From: Siphonodentalium dalli
Taxonomy: Eukaryota; Mollusca; Scaphopoda; Gadilida; Siphonodentaliidae
Direction: 5' to 3'
Length of the DNA stretch: 64,000 nt
Assembly: GCA_032622095.1 (NCBI GenBank)
Contig: CP136064.1
Coordinates: 170,446,310 to 170,510,309, forward strand
Shown in pieces: positions 19,501 to 34,500 of this stretch. The first letter of the stretch is position 1; every line of letters begins with the position of its first letter. A program made the position numbers and the translations under genes. The notes under the pieces were generated by a model. The model did no database searches, was not told where the DNA came from, and worked only from the letters and a program-made list of their open reading frames with translations.

Positions 19501-22500
19501 AAATAACAGAGAAGGATGGTGGCTTCTGAGCAGGTGATGACCAAGATGACGAATACAAGGAATAAGAAACCAAACATGTAATAAGTCTGGTGGGACCTGT
19601 AATGAGAACATTTTATTTCTTATAATTTACTTCTTTTCCCTCGATACATAGACAAGTCTGCAAATAGTGTCTGTCATTTGCAGAATGAGGTCCCCAGAGG
19701 GTGAATTTAATGATGCGATCCTACACATTGGGAAGTATATATATCTCCCAATTTGCAGAAGATAAAATGCATAATCGAGGTGACTAATGAGTGAACATCA
19801 CCAACTTCAACTGGGGAAATTGAATCTGATCCTAGGTCTCCAATAGCAGTTGAGGCCTAAGCAGAATGAGGTTCTCAGAGGGTGAATTTGGTGATGCTAG
19901 CCCACTGTGCGGGATAGCATCACTAAATTCACCCTCTGGGGGAACCTCATTCTGCAAATGACAGACACATTATTTGCAGGCTTATATATACAGTAATGCC
20001 CTATGTAATCGACTCCTTAACCACAGCAGAATTATGGGTAACTTTTCAGGATTTAGTCGGAAATATGGCTTGTTGCCATTCATCAAAAAGCTCTCGGCTA
20101 GATCTTTCCGATGAATGGCAACAAGCCATATTTCTGACTAAATCCTGAAAAGATACCCATAATTCTGCAGTGATTAAGGGTTTGATTATTTAGAGCATTA
20201 CTGTATATGTTTGTCAAGATAATATCAGACGCCGCATCCTGGATGATAGCAACAGGAGAGCAACAGTGATTGAGTTGTGAAAAGACTGCTTTCTTTTCTA
20301 ACAATAAAGTGGCATATATAATTTCCATTTTATTTACAACATATGATATACAAATATGCAGTTTCTGATCAATTTATCTTCTTTTTATGACAATGCCTAA
20401 AAAACTTGATCAAGGAATTTTTTTTCGGCATTTTACAGAAATTTGAAAATATCAAATATTTAAATATCATTGAAGTAAACCAAAGGGTAGGCACACTTTT
20501 CTCCTTAAATATACTTGACCTCTTCTGGGCCACAATTAGAATGTAAATATTACTGAAATCCAATTTCAAGACAACATGCTAAAAGAAACAAAGATGAATA
20601 CGAAGAATACCGTTTGACACTTTTTTGAATGTCCTTATGATGAAGAACTTCCATACAAAATTTCAATGAGATCCGACAACCTGTAGCTTAAATATCTGCT
20701 TGGACGGAGGATCGGACACATTTAATCCAGATACTCACAATTTCCTTCAGTCATGGGGGTATAATAACAACTTACCATATACTATTGAGAATGAAGAAGA
20801 GTTGGATGAATATACAGCCAAATGGCAGAATGCCGCCCATGACAATGCCTGGTATTGGCTTGGTGTAGAAGGTTTGATCTGGGATCTGTCGAGGAATTTG
20901 ATTGGTCCTCACAGGGAACTCCATTGGCTGGAAGATATATTATTATGCATTATTTGGCCATCCATTCCTGAATTGGTGTTCCTAATGAGCTCTAAATATA
21001 TACATCAAAAGGGTATAAAGCTTGTTTGTTGAATATATTAGCTGAACATCTATATAAATGAGTGGGTGGGAATAAGGTGATTGCCTACCCATCAGTAAGT
21101 ATCCAGCACAGGGGCTTGTCATTAAGAAATGAGTGAAAATATAGATTAAACAAATTTAAATTAAAAACGAGAGCACTAATTTAACAAACACATCATTGTT
21201 GACATAATGCTTCACAAAGGGGATTACTATTTCGATTATGTACTCACTTCCAAAAACCACAAACGCCTCAACCGATAAATAATTTTTTTTACAAAACCTC
21301 TACATGTATCGACAGATCTAATGGTAACCTGCCAAAATCAATTGCATTTTTGAATCCAAGTCTCCGCTCATTTCCAATATTTAAAGGTACTCAATCCGAT
21401 AAAGCACCCCTAAGTTACTATTTCTTTGGCTTCAGGGGGTAAAAAATATTTGATTCGAGTTGAGGAACCCACCCATCAAAGCTCAGATTGATCAGATATA
21501 AATTTTAGAAGTTTGTTAATTTTTGGGCCACAACCTCGTGCTCAAACAGACAAATTGCGGGTGTAAGATGGATAACTCTAAAATCAAGTGGTTATTATTG
21601 TTAATAGTAACCACTTGATTTTCGAGTTATCAATTTTACACCTGCAATTTGTCTGTTTGAGCACAAAGTTGTGGCCCACATCTCCAAAATTTAACAAACT
21701 TCAAAAATCGATATCTGATCACTCTGAGCTTTGATGGGTGGGTTCCTCGACTCGAATCAAATATTTTTGACCCCAAAAGCCAAAGAAATAGTAATTTAGG
21801 AGCTTCTAATCAGATTGAGTACCTTTAAGCAATTGCGAATTGTTTTCAAATAGAAAATGAATTCAGTCAAGCCTTGAAATAGTGTGCCTGTCATTTGCAG
21901 AATGAGGTTCCCAGAGGGTGAATTTAGTGATACTACCCCGCATAGCGGGCTAGCATCACCAAATTCACCCTCTGGGAACCTCATTCTGCTGAGGTGTAAA
22001 CAGAATGAGGTCCCCAGAGGGTGAATTTTGTGATGCTAGCCCGCTATGCGAGGTAGCATCACTAAATTCACCCTCTGGGGACCTCATTCTGCAAATGACA
22101 GACACACTATTTCAAGGCTTGTTCAGTAGGCAACACGACCATTTTGTCAACTCACTTCACGAATATTTTTAAATATAGGAAAGGAGTAGAGACTTTGATT
22201 AAACTATGCGATTGATTTGGGCAGATTAACTTTATATCCAACGATACATGTATAGAATTTGTGCAAAATGTGGGTTTTTTATTGATAACTTCTGTATATA
22301 GACGGTAAGTTTTCTCCAGTAATAAAGTCTGTCCAAATAGCCGATGTCGTAAATAAATACTGATGCATCTGTTTAAGTGGCGCACTCGTTTTAAACTTTA
22401 TATTTATATTTTTTACTCGTTTCTTAACATGACCCTGTGGTATCTATTTCATGAAACTGTATGCCTCATTTTCACAGGTTTTGCACAGTTGTAATTTCTG

Positions 22501-25500
22501 GGAATGATAACCATCTGCACCTTTTAGCGAATATTGTTTTAAGTGTAAATATGTTTATTCCTGCAGTCCTATATCTCAATGTTAAAACATGTATTGTTTA
22601 ATTGGTTATGGCACCCATCTCGTGGTTACCCTGAAAATCCATATGAAGTATTTAGTGACAAATCGGAGGAGGGATGTGGCCTTAGGCTATGGCAAAGGAT
22701 TTAGTCATGCAAAGAGTAAAATCCAAGATGGTCACTGGCAGCCATGTTTTTTTAACTAAATTCGGAAAAACTACATGGCTCCCATCTAGTGGTCACCCAG
22801 AAGATCTATATGAAGTTTGGTGATGATCAGATGAGGGATGTGGTCTGTAGGGTGTGCTAAAGGAATTTGTTGATGGACGGCAACCCATGGCAATAGAATT
22901 GACTTTGTAAAGTTGAGCTAAATAGTGATTGAAATGCTCTACAAAACTGATGTTAACCCAATAAAATTCCAAGAGTGGATATATGTTTCTGCACTACATG
23001 GATACCAAAAAAGAAATGTGGATATATGTTTCTGCGCTACATGGATACCAAAAAAGAAATAACTTGCATTCATTTCAGGTAAAATATTGGCAAGGCTGCT
23101 ATCTTACCAAACAAAATATGATTATGACCAATATTAATTCTGGAATGGAGACTGTATTGTAGAAATGGGCAAGTAAATGAAATAACATCAGTGTTCTGAT
23201 TCAGCCATAACTGTTGAAGTTTAGTACTGAAATACAAATTCTATAAAATGATACATACCCTTCTCTTGAAACCGAAGTATGCTCCAATGAAAGTGAGTGG
23301 TACAGAGATGCCAAACCACAATGCGAGCAGAGCTATCAGAGTCGAGAATGGAATTGCCCCACTGCTGCCTTTTATCCACAGGACTAAATTCAGCAGGAAA
23401 AACATGGCAAACACAAAGCTGAAAGATAAACAAGATTTTCACAGTATCTCTATTTAATTAGGAATTGAGGAGTATTTGAAGGTCATTATATTTACACCTC
23501 ACTGTATACATGTTACTGCTGGAACAAAGACACCCTTGCCAATTTATTGTTTTGTGTTTACAAATATTTCTTGATCTACAAAGTAACCCAACATTTCAGA
23601 ATTGTGGTTTCCAGATAAACAAAGATCAATAACTCTAGAATGGAAAACTCAAACAAAACGATCGAACATGAACAGACATCGGATGGATGGAAGGGCATAT
23701 GGACAGACGACCAGACAGACAGGTGCAAACAGTATACCCCCCCCTTTTTTTTTGAAACAGGGTATAATAATAAGTGAATAACATACCCTGGACAAACAAA
23801 AGCTGTCAAGAGCACATTTGACTTCCATTTTTCACCACCAAAACCTGAAAAAAGTTACAAATAATAAATATAAATAATTACATCACCAATATACCTGCCA
23901 AAGAACCTCAAGTTAACACCCAGAGCTAAATGCCACACACACAGATATATAAGGCCAAATCAAAATAAATATTCCATATTCTCAGGCACCTCCCTCGTCA
24001 CTTGAAATGTTCTTTTAAAAAGCCTCGTCAAACATTTTTTCAATATTTATTTTCTGTTAGAAATATTGGATTTGAACAACGAAAATAATTTTTTGTTTGT
24101 GTCTGGTTTATGCTTTCTATATTTTCAGCAAAATTTTTTGAAATAAATAGCCTTCCTCCCTCGTCTCAAAATTAAGATCTAATTGCCTCAAAACACAGAT
24201 ATTTTATTTTAATGGCCTAAGTATAACTTGAGCAATATGGATAATATGATAGCACTATCTCATGATGTATATATGTTTGAAGATTTAGTTTTCCATGCAT
24301 CCTGTATCGTTTTATTGTATCAATATCATAGAAACAGTTTAGCAGAAGGAAAACCCAACGGTAAGGGCAATGTAATAATGAAACATAAATTAGGACACTT
24401 AAAACTAAGGACATATATGACAAACACTGTCTCAATGTACAACATATTATAAGCATTTAGTCTACAAAATATTGAAAAACTTGGTTGAAATTCTTCAACA
24501 TACAAATCTGGAAATGAGTCATATACGTTCAAGCCAATGTAAATCTTTTGAAATTTTGAACTAAAAGTCAGGTCATGAAGCATTTACATATACTTACATT
24601 TGTACAGTCTGGCTGATGTGTAACCAGCAGTGGTACCCAAGCATACATACAACACCTACAGAACAAATATAGAAACATTGAAGCATGAGAAAATTGAATC
24701 TGTGACAAAGATAATTGCCTGAAATAATGTAGTTCATACACCTTAGTGATTTCCTCAACAGTGGTCAATCTAGGACAGTTATATTCGATTTGGGCACAAT
24801 AAATTAGGAGAGCAAAAATAACAAATATTTCATGGCCACAAATACATTTTAGTTTATTGTTGCAAATCAAGGTGTCAAAAGTTCGCCTCAAACGGAAAAT
24901 GGTGTTATTGGGCCAACAGCCGGCCTACCTGTGACTGTATGGAGTCAGGTTTATTTCCTCCGATAAGTTCATTTGTCAATGAATATGCATGAAATTTGCA
25001 ATTTATGTCCTGATGAGAATAAATATTACATTTTTAAATAACAAATTCTTTAAATTTTTGGAATATTCATTTTTTATTGATTTTATTGAATTTACTGAAT
25101 CTGTGGAGGTCAGTTCTATAGACTGAATTAGAATAACATTGGTAGGTATCAAGTATAACATTGATGGATTTATAATTTGGGCTGTATTTATTGCTTGTAC
25201 TTTTAGCTGGAATTTAGCTGGGAAGAGGTCACTCGGAAAATTCTTAGGAAGTTTGGTAACAATCAGATGAGAGATGTGACCTGTAGGGTGTGCTAACGGA
25301 AATTGTTGATGGACGGAACAGACAGATGATGGATGGCAACCCCATGGTAATAGCTCAAACTTGACTTTGTCAAGTTGAGCTAAAAATGTGTCAATGATAC
25401 TTTTTTGAGTGATTCTTTTATCAAATAAATCACATAAAGTCAATTAATTAAAAACTTTTATGGAGATTGTTTGTGTAATAATGGCCACTGGCAACCCTTT

Positions 25501-28500
25501 CTTATTAATTAATATTAATCCTTTCATCGGCATACAGGTCTGCAAACATGTCGGCATCCATGTCAGCCAAAATGTTGTCAGTTAAAAAATATATTTTGTT
25601 ATCCTATGTTTGGCGCCATATTTGTACATTATAGGAACTCACCAGTGCACATGTCATCAATGAACCTCTGTTTGCAGGAGAGAGGAAACCCAAGCAGGCA
25701 AAGACTGAAAAGTAATAAAGCAATAAATATCTGTGTCGGTTGTTAAGGCTAAATAATGAAACTTGTTCAAGCAAATGTTAATAAAACTTTATTACATTTT
25801 GAAGGATTTTAACGACTTCAAACATTTCCACAACTATCTATTTATAAATTATACCAGCTATGAGGCTAGTGATCTTGCTGTAACTTTGATAACTATAAAC
25901 AAGAGCATTTGCTGGGTCGTGGCTAAATACATCCGCTTAGTTTACTTGTAAAACTGTTAATAAATCGGCTGAATTCTAATTTGAACAAGAACATCGCTAG
26001 GGCGTTGAAAAATATGCCTGTTAGCCATTTCGAAATTGTACTACCGCAATATACAATAACAAGCTCACAAAGAATATCTGATGTACCCCTCATTTCAGTG
26101 CCAAAATGCAGCCAAATTCTAAGTCGAAAAGGGCCATAACTCATGTGACAATAATTGGACAGAACGCATATTTGAACTTGGTCTGTATTTTTAGCTGGGA
26201 AAAACACACATATGAGGACTTAAATGAAACTTTTGGTGAATATAGAAAAAAATAAAAGGTCAGCAGACCACAGTGTCCCCCGACAACATGGCAAGTCGAT
26301 GCCGCTTTGTTAAAGAAATTTAAAAAAAATGTTGAAATTTTCTAAGTCGAAAAGGGTTAATAACTCCATAAAAAAAAATATTAGCTATATAGATGTTGCA
26401 AATCACCAACATGTTAGGAACAATATCCCAAAGTTTCAAATCTCTACATTTAAAACTGTAGGAGAAGTTGATTACACCATGAAGGTACCCAATCTCATCC
26501 AAAAGGCAAAAATGTTCCAAATTTTCTAAGTCGAAAACCCCCCAAAAATATGGAAAAAATGATATTTTTTATTAGCTATATAGATGTTGCAAATCACCAA
26601 CATGTTAGGAACAATATCCCAGAGTTTCAAATCTCTACATTTAAAACTGTAGGAGGAGTTGATTACACCATGAAGGTACCCAATCTCATCCAAAAGGCAA
26701 AAATGTTCCAAATTTTCTAAGTCGAAAACCCCCCAAAAATATGGAAAAAATGATATTTTTTATTAGCTATATAGATCTTGCAAATCACCAACATGTTAGG
26801 AACAATATCCCAGAGTTTCAAATCTCTACATTTAAAACTGTAGGAGGAGTTGATTACACCATGAAGGTACCCAATCTCATCCAAAAGGCAAAAATGTTCC
26901 AAATTTTCTAAGTCGAAAACCCCCCAAAAATATGGAAAAAATGATATTTTTTATTAGCTATATAGATGTTGCAAATCACCAACATGTTAGGAACAATATC
27001 CCAGAGTTTCAAATCTCTACGTTTAAAACTGTAGGAGGAGTTGATTACACCATGAAGGTACCCGATCTCGGACGGACGGACGGACGGACACACGGACGGA
27101 CGGACGAGGGTCATTTCTATAGTCCTCCGACGGAAACGTCGGGGGACAAAAATGTGCATGATTCGTGCATTATTAAAAACATCTTTCCGTTTACAGTACA
27201 AAAATGAACGATGTTAGACAAATGGAAAATTGTTCATATAATGCAAGGGAATTAACTCCAAAATGACTGTCCTTGGTCCAAGAAGTTGCACTAACTTTGG
27301 ACTGTCCAGACTTAAGTGGTATTTTTCAAGTCATTACAAAATGCAACTTTATGTCTTTCTGAACATACAGTTCAAATTAAGTGGTAATCACTTAAGAAAA
27401 AATTACGACTTAATGACTGGTTTATCATAAAAAATACCACTTATACCCAATGTATGCTCGGATGGACTGATAGACTTATTACATAATCCGACCTTTTTTT
27501 CAAATGGGCATATAATGAAATTGTCAATGAGTTAATTTGTTGCTGAGCAATGAATAGAATGATAAAGAAGAAGGAAAGTCGAAAATTACAGTAAAGGGCT
27601 TCTATTGAAATTGTGTAGATGCAATTGTTTTTATTTTAAACATTTTACCAATAAATGTCGGCTGCAGGGTCACCCCAAAGATCCATGTGAAGTTTGGTGA
27701 TGATTGGATGAGGAATGTGGTCTGTAGGGTGTGCCAAAGGATCTAGTCATGCAAAGAGTAACATCCAAGATGCCCGCTGGCAGCCATGGTTTTCAATGTA
27801 TTTCGGAAATAATCAAATGATTAGTCTTACAAAGAGTAAAATCTAATGGCACTGGTGGCCATGTTTTTCAAAATTGGAAAAAAAATTATGGTTCCCCTTT
27901 AGAGGTCACCCCGATGAAGATCCATATGAAGTTTGGTGATGCTCGAATGAGGGATGTGGTTTGTAGGGTGTAGGATTTAGTCATGCAAAGAGTAAAATCC
28001 AAGATGGCTGCCTGAGTTTTCATTAAAAAAAAAATTCAAATTCGATAGCTCCCATTTAGAGGTGATCCTAAAACTGCTTGTAAATTTTCAAAACAATTCT
28101 CCAATGAATGTGGGCTGCAGGGTGTACTCGAAAATTAAGTGGTTACTATTAACAATAATAACCACTTGATTTTAGAGTTATCCATCTTACACCCGCAATT
28201 TGTCTGTTTGAGCACAAGGTAGTGGCCCACATCTCCAAAAATTAACAAACTTCAAAAATTGATATCTGATCACTGAGCTTTGATGGGTGGGTTCCTTCCT
28301 CGACTTGAATCAAATATTTTTTACCCCCAAAGCCAAAGAAATAGTAATTTAGGAGCGTCTAATCAGATTGAGTACCTTTAAGGTATATCATCTCATGCTT
28401 ACCTAGAGTTATGATTGCCATAACCAAAATTTGTACACCACTTCCATTGAAAACAGCTAATATCATCCCCTTTCTTGGTGATCGGAAAACGTCTCCGTGG

Positions 28501-31500
28501 ACAAGCTTCCACCCAAATTCCTCCTGAGCATCTTCCTGCAAGAAGAATAACATATTCATTTAATGGGACGGATTAATGGATGTCTCCACTGAATATTTAC
28601 ACACCTTCAAATAAAATAAGAACATAATAACAATTAAAACTTTTTGTATAATTATAGACTAACAAAGAAAGTCAAAATAACCAGTCTTTCAACTTTGAAT
28701 ATCGGAGGCGTGCTATTTAAGATTCGGTCACCTTTGAAGAGAGGCACACAATCGTAGGTAAAGATAAAGCTCAAGCATTTCTCCCAGACCCCTGGATCAA
28801 TTTCAACCAAATTTGGTGTGGTGAATCGGGGGTACCATGGAGATGTTATCACAGAGTTAAGTTTTTTTTAAATTTGATTAAAAAAAATAATTGTTTGTTA
28901 AAAACATAGTATGGACTTGTTCAGGTACATGAAACAGATAAGTTAGTATTCAGGCACTATGACAGCTGGAGGAATGTAGCATTATACAAGCGTCGCCGAA
29001 GATATCAAGCAAATCAACCATACCATTCCATAAAAACATCGTCTGAACTATGCTCAAATGTAAATATTCACCTCGGGACAGGCAATAAAGTAACAATTCG
29101 CAATCTCGAGTCACAGTATTTAATTAATATATATTAAAGAATGACTGTGTATGTATTGTCCGTTTTGATACAATATATGCAAAAATAACTACTTTGAGCA
29201 AGATTATTCTCCATTTCTATTTGATCACCCTACGGGAGTGTTTCACATCCCTTTAAATTTTTTTTTTTATAAATGAATATGTTCAACTGTCAAAATTTGC
29301 GAGAAGTGCACAAAGGGGCTGCCTTTTGTGCAGGGTCCGAAAGCCTTTCTGTCCGAAAGGGAGCCTGTTTCAGTTAGTAATCAATAAGATGGAAGTGTTG
29401 AGTGAATTATTTCATTGGCATGGAATGCACAATAAAACGAGTCGGAAGCAACATTTGCTTTGCAATTTGCTTATTTGAGTCGGAATTCTCATTTGTTATT
29501 CTGGAATTTCTGCAAAGAGACAAAGTTTGAAGTCTGAACCATACAATTGTGCATATAAGGACATTAAAGGTACTCAATCCGATTAGACGCTCCCAAATTA
29601 CTATTTCTTGGACTTGGGGGGGTAAAAAATATTTGATTTGAGTCGAGGAACCCACCCATCAAAGCTCAGAGTGATCAGATATCGATTTTTTATGTTGTTA
29701 ATTTTTGGAGATGTGGACCACTTCCACGTGCTCAAACGGACAAATTGAGGTTGTAAGATGGATAACACGAAAATCAAGTAGTTATTATTAACAATAATAA
29801 CCAGGCCCCAAGCTAGGGGTGACTGGGGCGAAGTTATCGCCCCTTTCGCCGGCGACTTCGCCCTCTGATGTCCGCACGGCGAAAACGAAGTCACCTTCCA
29901 AATTTGACCAAACTAGCTTGGGATTTACGGTAATTTTACTGGTGGAAATTTGACTTGTTTTGCAAAAAGATATATAGTCTTAAAACTGTTCTAACGAGGC
30001 AGTTTTAAGTATACATTGTACATTGTGTACTGTATCCACATATTCTAATCACAGTTAGTGCTTTTGGAAACGGCAAATTGCGCTTTGCAACGAAGTTTAT
30101 GATGAGCTACTCGCACGTCTGAAGAAGTTAGTTGGTACTTTGTTCCGCCGGGTCATTTTGTAACTGCAAATTGTATAGCCATGCATGGTCACCACCGCGC
30201 ATATATACAGTAGCCTATGTAAACAAATCATGATGTCTTTTCAATGTCTATGCATTTAAACTCTAAAAATATCCATGATTTTATAATTTTACGAAAGTAG
30301 TTTGCGTCTGACTCCATTCCCAATCCAACTTTTTTACATTTTGCAGTTGCAGATTTATTATGTAAACAATAGCACGTGCTTGCTTACTATTAAAAACAGG
30401 GTCGTGAGTCTCACGCCAAAATCGTGAGACACGCCAAAATCGTGAGAGTTAACGTTAGTCCCCTGCGAACCGTTCAGGTTCAGTTCGATTCGAAACCGCC
30501 GTGATGATTTGGTCCGGTTCGAAACCTTAAACGGGATTCGTTTATATCGAACCTTTTCGTTAGTCCCGCAAAATGGGCAAGTTTTGCATACCAGGAATTG
30601 TTTATTGATTATATACAGTATATTAATTGGTTTACACACAAAGTTCTGTGTGATACTATGATTTTATGTTTAAATTGTTTACACTGGACATAATAATTTG
30701 ATCATTACTCGGTGGGGTCACTGGGTGATATTTCGTTGAAGAGGTCTTTTGGCATAACCACTTTATTCTGTTCCCGCTAAACGGTCTGGTCGGGATAATT
30801 AATTAGTAAAACTATAACATTTCTGGTGTTCTATCTCAGTCTGTCATCAAAGTTTGTTTTATTCCCCATATAATTTTACTAATAGACATAATTATACCTA
30901 ATTAATGAGACAACAAGTTATGATTATTTATGACTACATAAATACAGAACGAACAAGCTTTTATGAACTCCGTAAACTGGCTGAAATAGGTAGTTCCGGA
31001 TAGCACTTCTGTGTCTACAATTGGATTCAACCAATCACAGTGAGGAGAGGGTGTGGTCATTGTTTGTCAGCACAAATGATTGACATGGTTATGTTACCCG
31101 ATGTGCTTTGTCTTGTGACTGTGTGAAACGCTTTGATCTTTGTCGTGTGTTGTCGCAGAGTTATAGATTGACGGTCGAGTGCTTTGATGTCTTGCTACAA
31201 TTTAGCTGTCTGTTAATAGTTACTGAGTGTCCTCATTACAATAATAATATGCCGTACGGATACTTAATGTATTTACAAGAGAAAATTCCCACTGCACAGT
31301 GTTTATTTGGGACCCTACATTTATTACTTTTCCGATAAAAAATCGTAAGTCACTTGCAAAAATAGAAAAGATCAGAACACAAAATGCGTAGATTTGAAAC
31401 CAAAGTCGCAGACGAATAAACATCTCCATCTCCAATATAAAATAATTCTTTATTATGTAATTATCTTTTAATGTGGATGGGCAATACTTTAATAAATAAC

Positions 31501-34500
31501 CGTTGATTTTACTCTAATAATGTCCACTAACTGTTCTGATTGTCCACTCTGTCATGAGTCTATGACAACACGGTCGTTGTTTGGGTTCGAGATTTGCTTA
31601 GATTCGAAACCGAGACGATGATTCAGTTTCAAGGTTCGGTTCGACCTAAAATCTAAGGTTCGCAGGGCCCTAGTTAACGTGTCTGTCAACCGTTGTAAAT
31701 TAATTGCATGTACTTGGTTACAATGCAGGTAATCAAATAACCTGTTCGTGTATATTATAAGCTCCACTGGTCTTTGTTAAGAACACATTAATCACTATTG
31801 TAACACAGCTATCCAACTTGCCAAGTTTATTGCTTTAATCAGTTGTTAATCGGATTATCATCACTAAATTAGTGACACTAATTATACCATCGACGTTGGT
31901 ATTCAAGCTTTTATAACTCCTTGATTAGTCCGTATTGTTTATTTTAACGGACACCCACATTACAGCAGTGACCAAAATGCATTTCCAAAAATTTCAAATT
32001 TATAATAACATTTAATTTCTTCAGATATTAAAAGTCATTAAGTCAACATTCTTTTATTTTTAAATTAAAGTTATAAATTTAAGAAATACAAGTTCATGTT
32101 ATCTACATACATGTATCTATACAGGTACTCCACTTGTGCTATATTTTATTTTTGGTAACCATGCATGTTTTATCTCGTTATTTAATCTTTTTATTGATGT
32201 TATAAATAAATCGATATTTGAAAATTAACAAGTGTTTGTTTTTCTCAAGCCTCTCCACTTCTCCCTATTTTGGGCTGAAGTCTCCCTAATATATCCAGAG
32301 GGAGAAGTCACTTCTCCCTGTTTTTAACCAAAGCTTGGGCCCTGATAATAACCACTTGATTTTAGAGTTATCTGCAATTTGTCTGTTTGAGCACGTGGAA
32401 GTGGTCCACATCTCCAAAAATTAACAAACTTCAAAAATCGATATCTGATCACATAAAAAATCGATATCTGATCACTCTGAGCTTTGAAGGGTGGTTTCCT
32501 CGACTCGAATCAAATATTTTTTACCCCCGAAGCCAAAGAAATAGTAATTTAGGGGTGCTTAATCGGATTGAGTACTTTAAAATAAAATATTTGTGTTCTC
32601 AGGCAACTAGATGTTAATTTTGAGATGAGGGAGGGAGGCTATTTATTTTTATTCTCAAAATCTGGAAAACATACTCCAGAAGTCATTCAAATCAGGCTTT
32701 TTAATAGAAGATTTAGTGATGAGGGAGAGGTGCTTCAGAACACAGAATTTTTTTTTATATGGCCTAATAGTCCTGTATATATACTGTGCTTAGGGTTTCC
32801 GCCAGGGGGAAATAAATGAGGCCATTTTGGGAAACACATTAGCTAGAGGAAGCATATCACACTGTGAGACACTTACAGGATTGTCAATCTGGCTGTAACG
32901 AGCAAAGTCCTTATGTAGGGTCCTCATCATGATCATTGCCACCATACCCGACAGGAAGACAGCAATTACCACAGAATTCATGATACTGCAAGTGAAAACA
33001 GGATCTATATAACAGTTCAATAAAATGTCCTTGACTACATGTACCCAGAAAATGTTTTTTTTTTTTTTTTTTGGTTTTGATAATTGACATTTCAAAAAAG
33101 ACAACTTTTTGAGACAGTGGACATTTAAAAATAAGAACAGTCAATTTACTAAGTAGAAATAAAGTTGTGATCTTAAATTTATAATAATCATAAATTCTGA
33201 GCTAAAAAGAAGGATTACTAACAAAATTGAGAATTTCCAAGTCGATAAAGGGTAATAAGTCTCATAAACAATTATTTTCGTGTCTGCTATATACATGGTG
33301 AAAATGTATTACATAGGAAATGCCACTAAATAGGGAGTTTATTACACCATGAGGTCACCCAAAATCAATACAAATCCACTGTACACGTTAAAATGAATGT
33401 GTCAATGATACTGTACCTCAACATGGAGAGGGGGTGTCATACATTACGGTCTATAGAGCGATAAGGAATGTGGAAACTTTAAATGTTTAAGTAATACCAA
33501 AGGTGATGCAAAGAGTAAAATCCACATGTTTTTGATCAAACATCGTTCAAATTTGATAGTTCCCATCTAGAGATGAACCCAAACATGTTTGTAAATTTTC
33601 AAAAGAATCCTCCAATAAATGCTGGCTGCAGGTTGTGCCGATGGATTCAAATTTGAAATCCAAGATGGCTGCTGGTGGCCACGTTTTTTAAGCAATTAAA
33701 TAAAACAAGACAGTCAAAGACTGTGGGGTCGCTAACCCAAAAACACTATATGTATGTCAGATTAATCAGTCAGGTAGTTCCAAGGTAGACGTTTTAATGA
33801 ATTATGATATTTTAGACACAAAAGTCTTAAGCCCCCATAGTCCCGTCATTTCTTAACGGGTTGACCTCATGTTAACAGATCTGAATCTCAGTCACTAAAG
33901 GATCCTCAATACTATATGGTCCAACCTCTCTTGAGAAGACATTATAAGTATTACTATAGAGACATACAGTTATGTCCCTGGTCCCACCCTATTTAACCTG
34001 GTGACCCCATCTGCATAAATTTGAATCCCAGACACCAAAGAACCCTTCATACTAAATATCAGTAAAATAAACCTGACGGTCCGTGTAAAGGAAGCATGTT
34101 AAGAGGAAAACTGTCCTTTGCTTGGCCCCTATTTGACCAGGTGACCCCATTTGAACAAATCTGAACTACAGTCACCAAAGGACCCTTCATACCAAATATG
34201 TTCCCATTCAACCTGATGGTACACGAGAAGTCGTTTTAAGAATTACTATGGAGGGCAAGAGTTATGGCCCTGGCTTCACAACCATTTGACAGAGTGACCT
34301 CATTTGAACAAATCTGAATGTGAGTCACCTAGGGAACATCCACACCAAATATGAACCCATTCAGTCTTATGATCTAGAGAAGATGTTCAAAGAATTGTTG
34401 ACAGATGGATGGACGGACAGACAGATAGATGAACAGGTGACAGATGAGAAGTGATGACTATAGCTTCATCTCAGGTGAGCTTCAAAATTACATTTCATTG

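Larger units (their letters stand above)
29564..32580. mobile_element. TTAA palindromic MITE P3 split by nested hAT-like insertions
   Basis: Left arm 29564-29801 starts TTAA AGGTACTCAATC. Right arm 32345-32580 ends with TTAA. The two halves would join at the centre into a full P3 palindrome. Everything between is the hAT-like element at 29802-32344. Confidence 0.85.

Noticed and set aside
20700..21032. 110-codon plus-strand open frame
   Set aside because: It is antisense to the TM9SF2-like exon 20776-20927, which explains its openness.
24568..24891. 107-codon minus-strand open frame with hydrophobic segments
   Set aside because: The real TM9SF2-like exon (24598-24655) uses another frame; the rest is intron.
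26320..26720. Regularly spaced direct repeats considered as a CRISPR-like array
   Set aside because: Units are 191 bp and contiguous with no unique spacers; eukaryotic tandem repeat.
26320..27207. Serial 61-97 codon frames repeating on the minus strand
   Set aside because: They recur with the 191-bp tandem repeat and have no codon structure beyond it.
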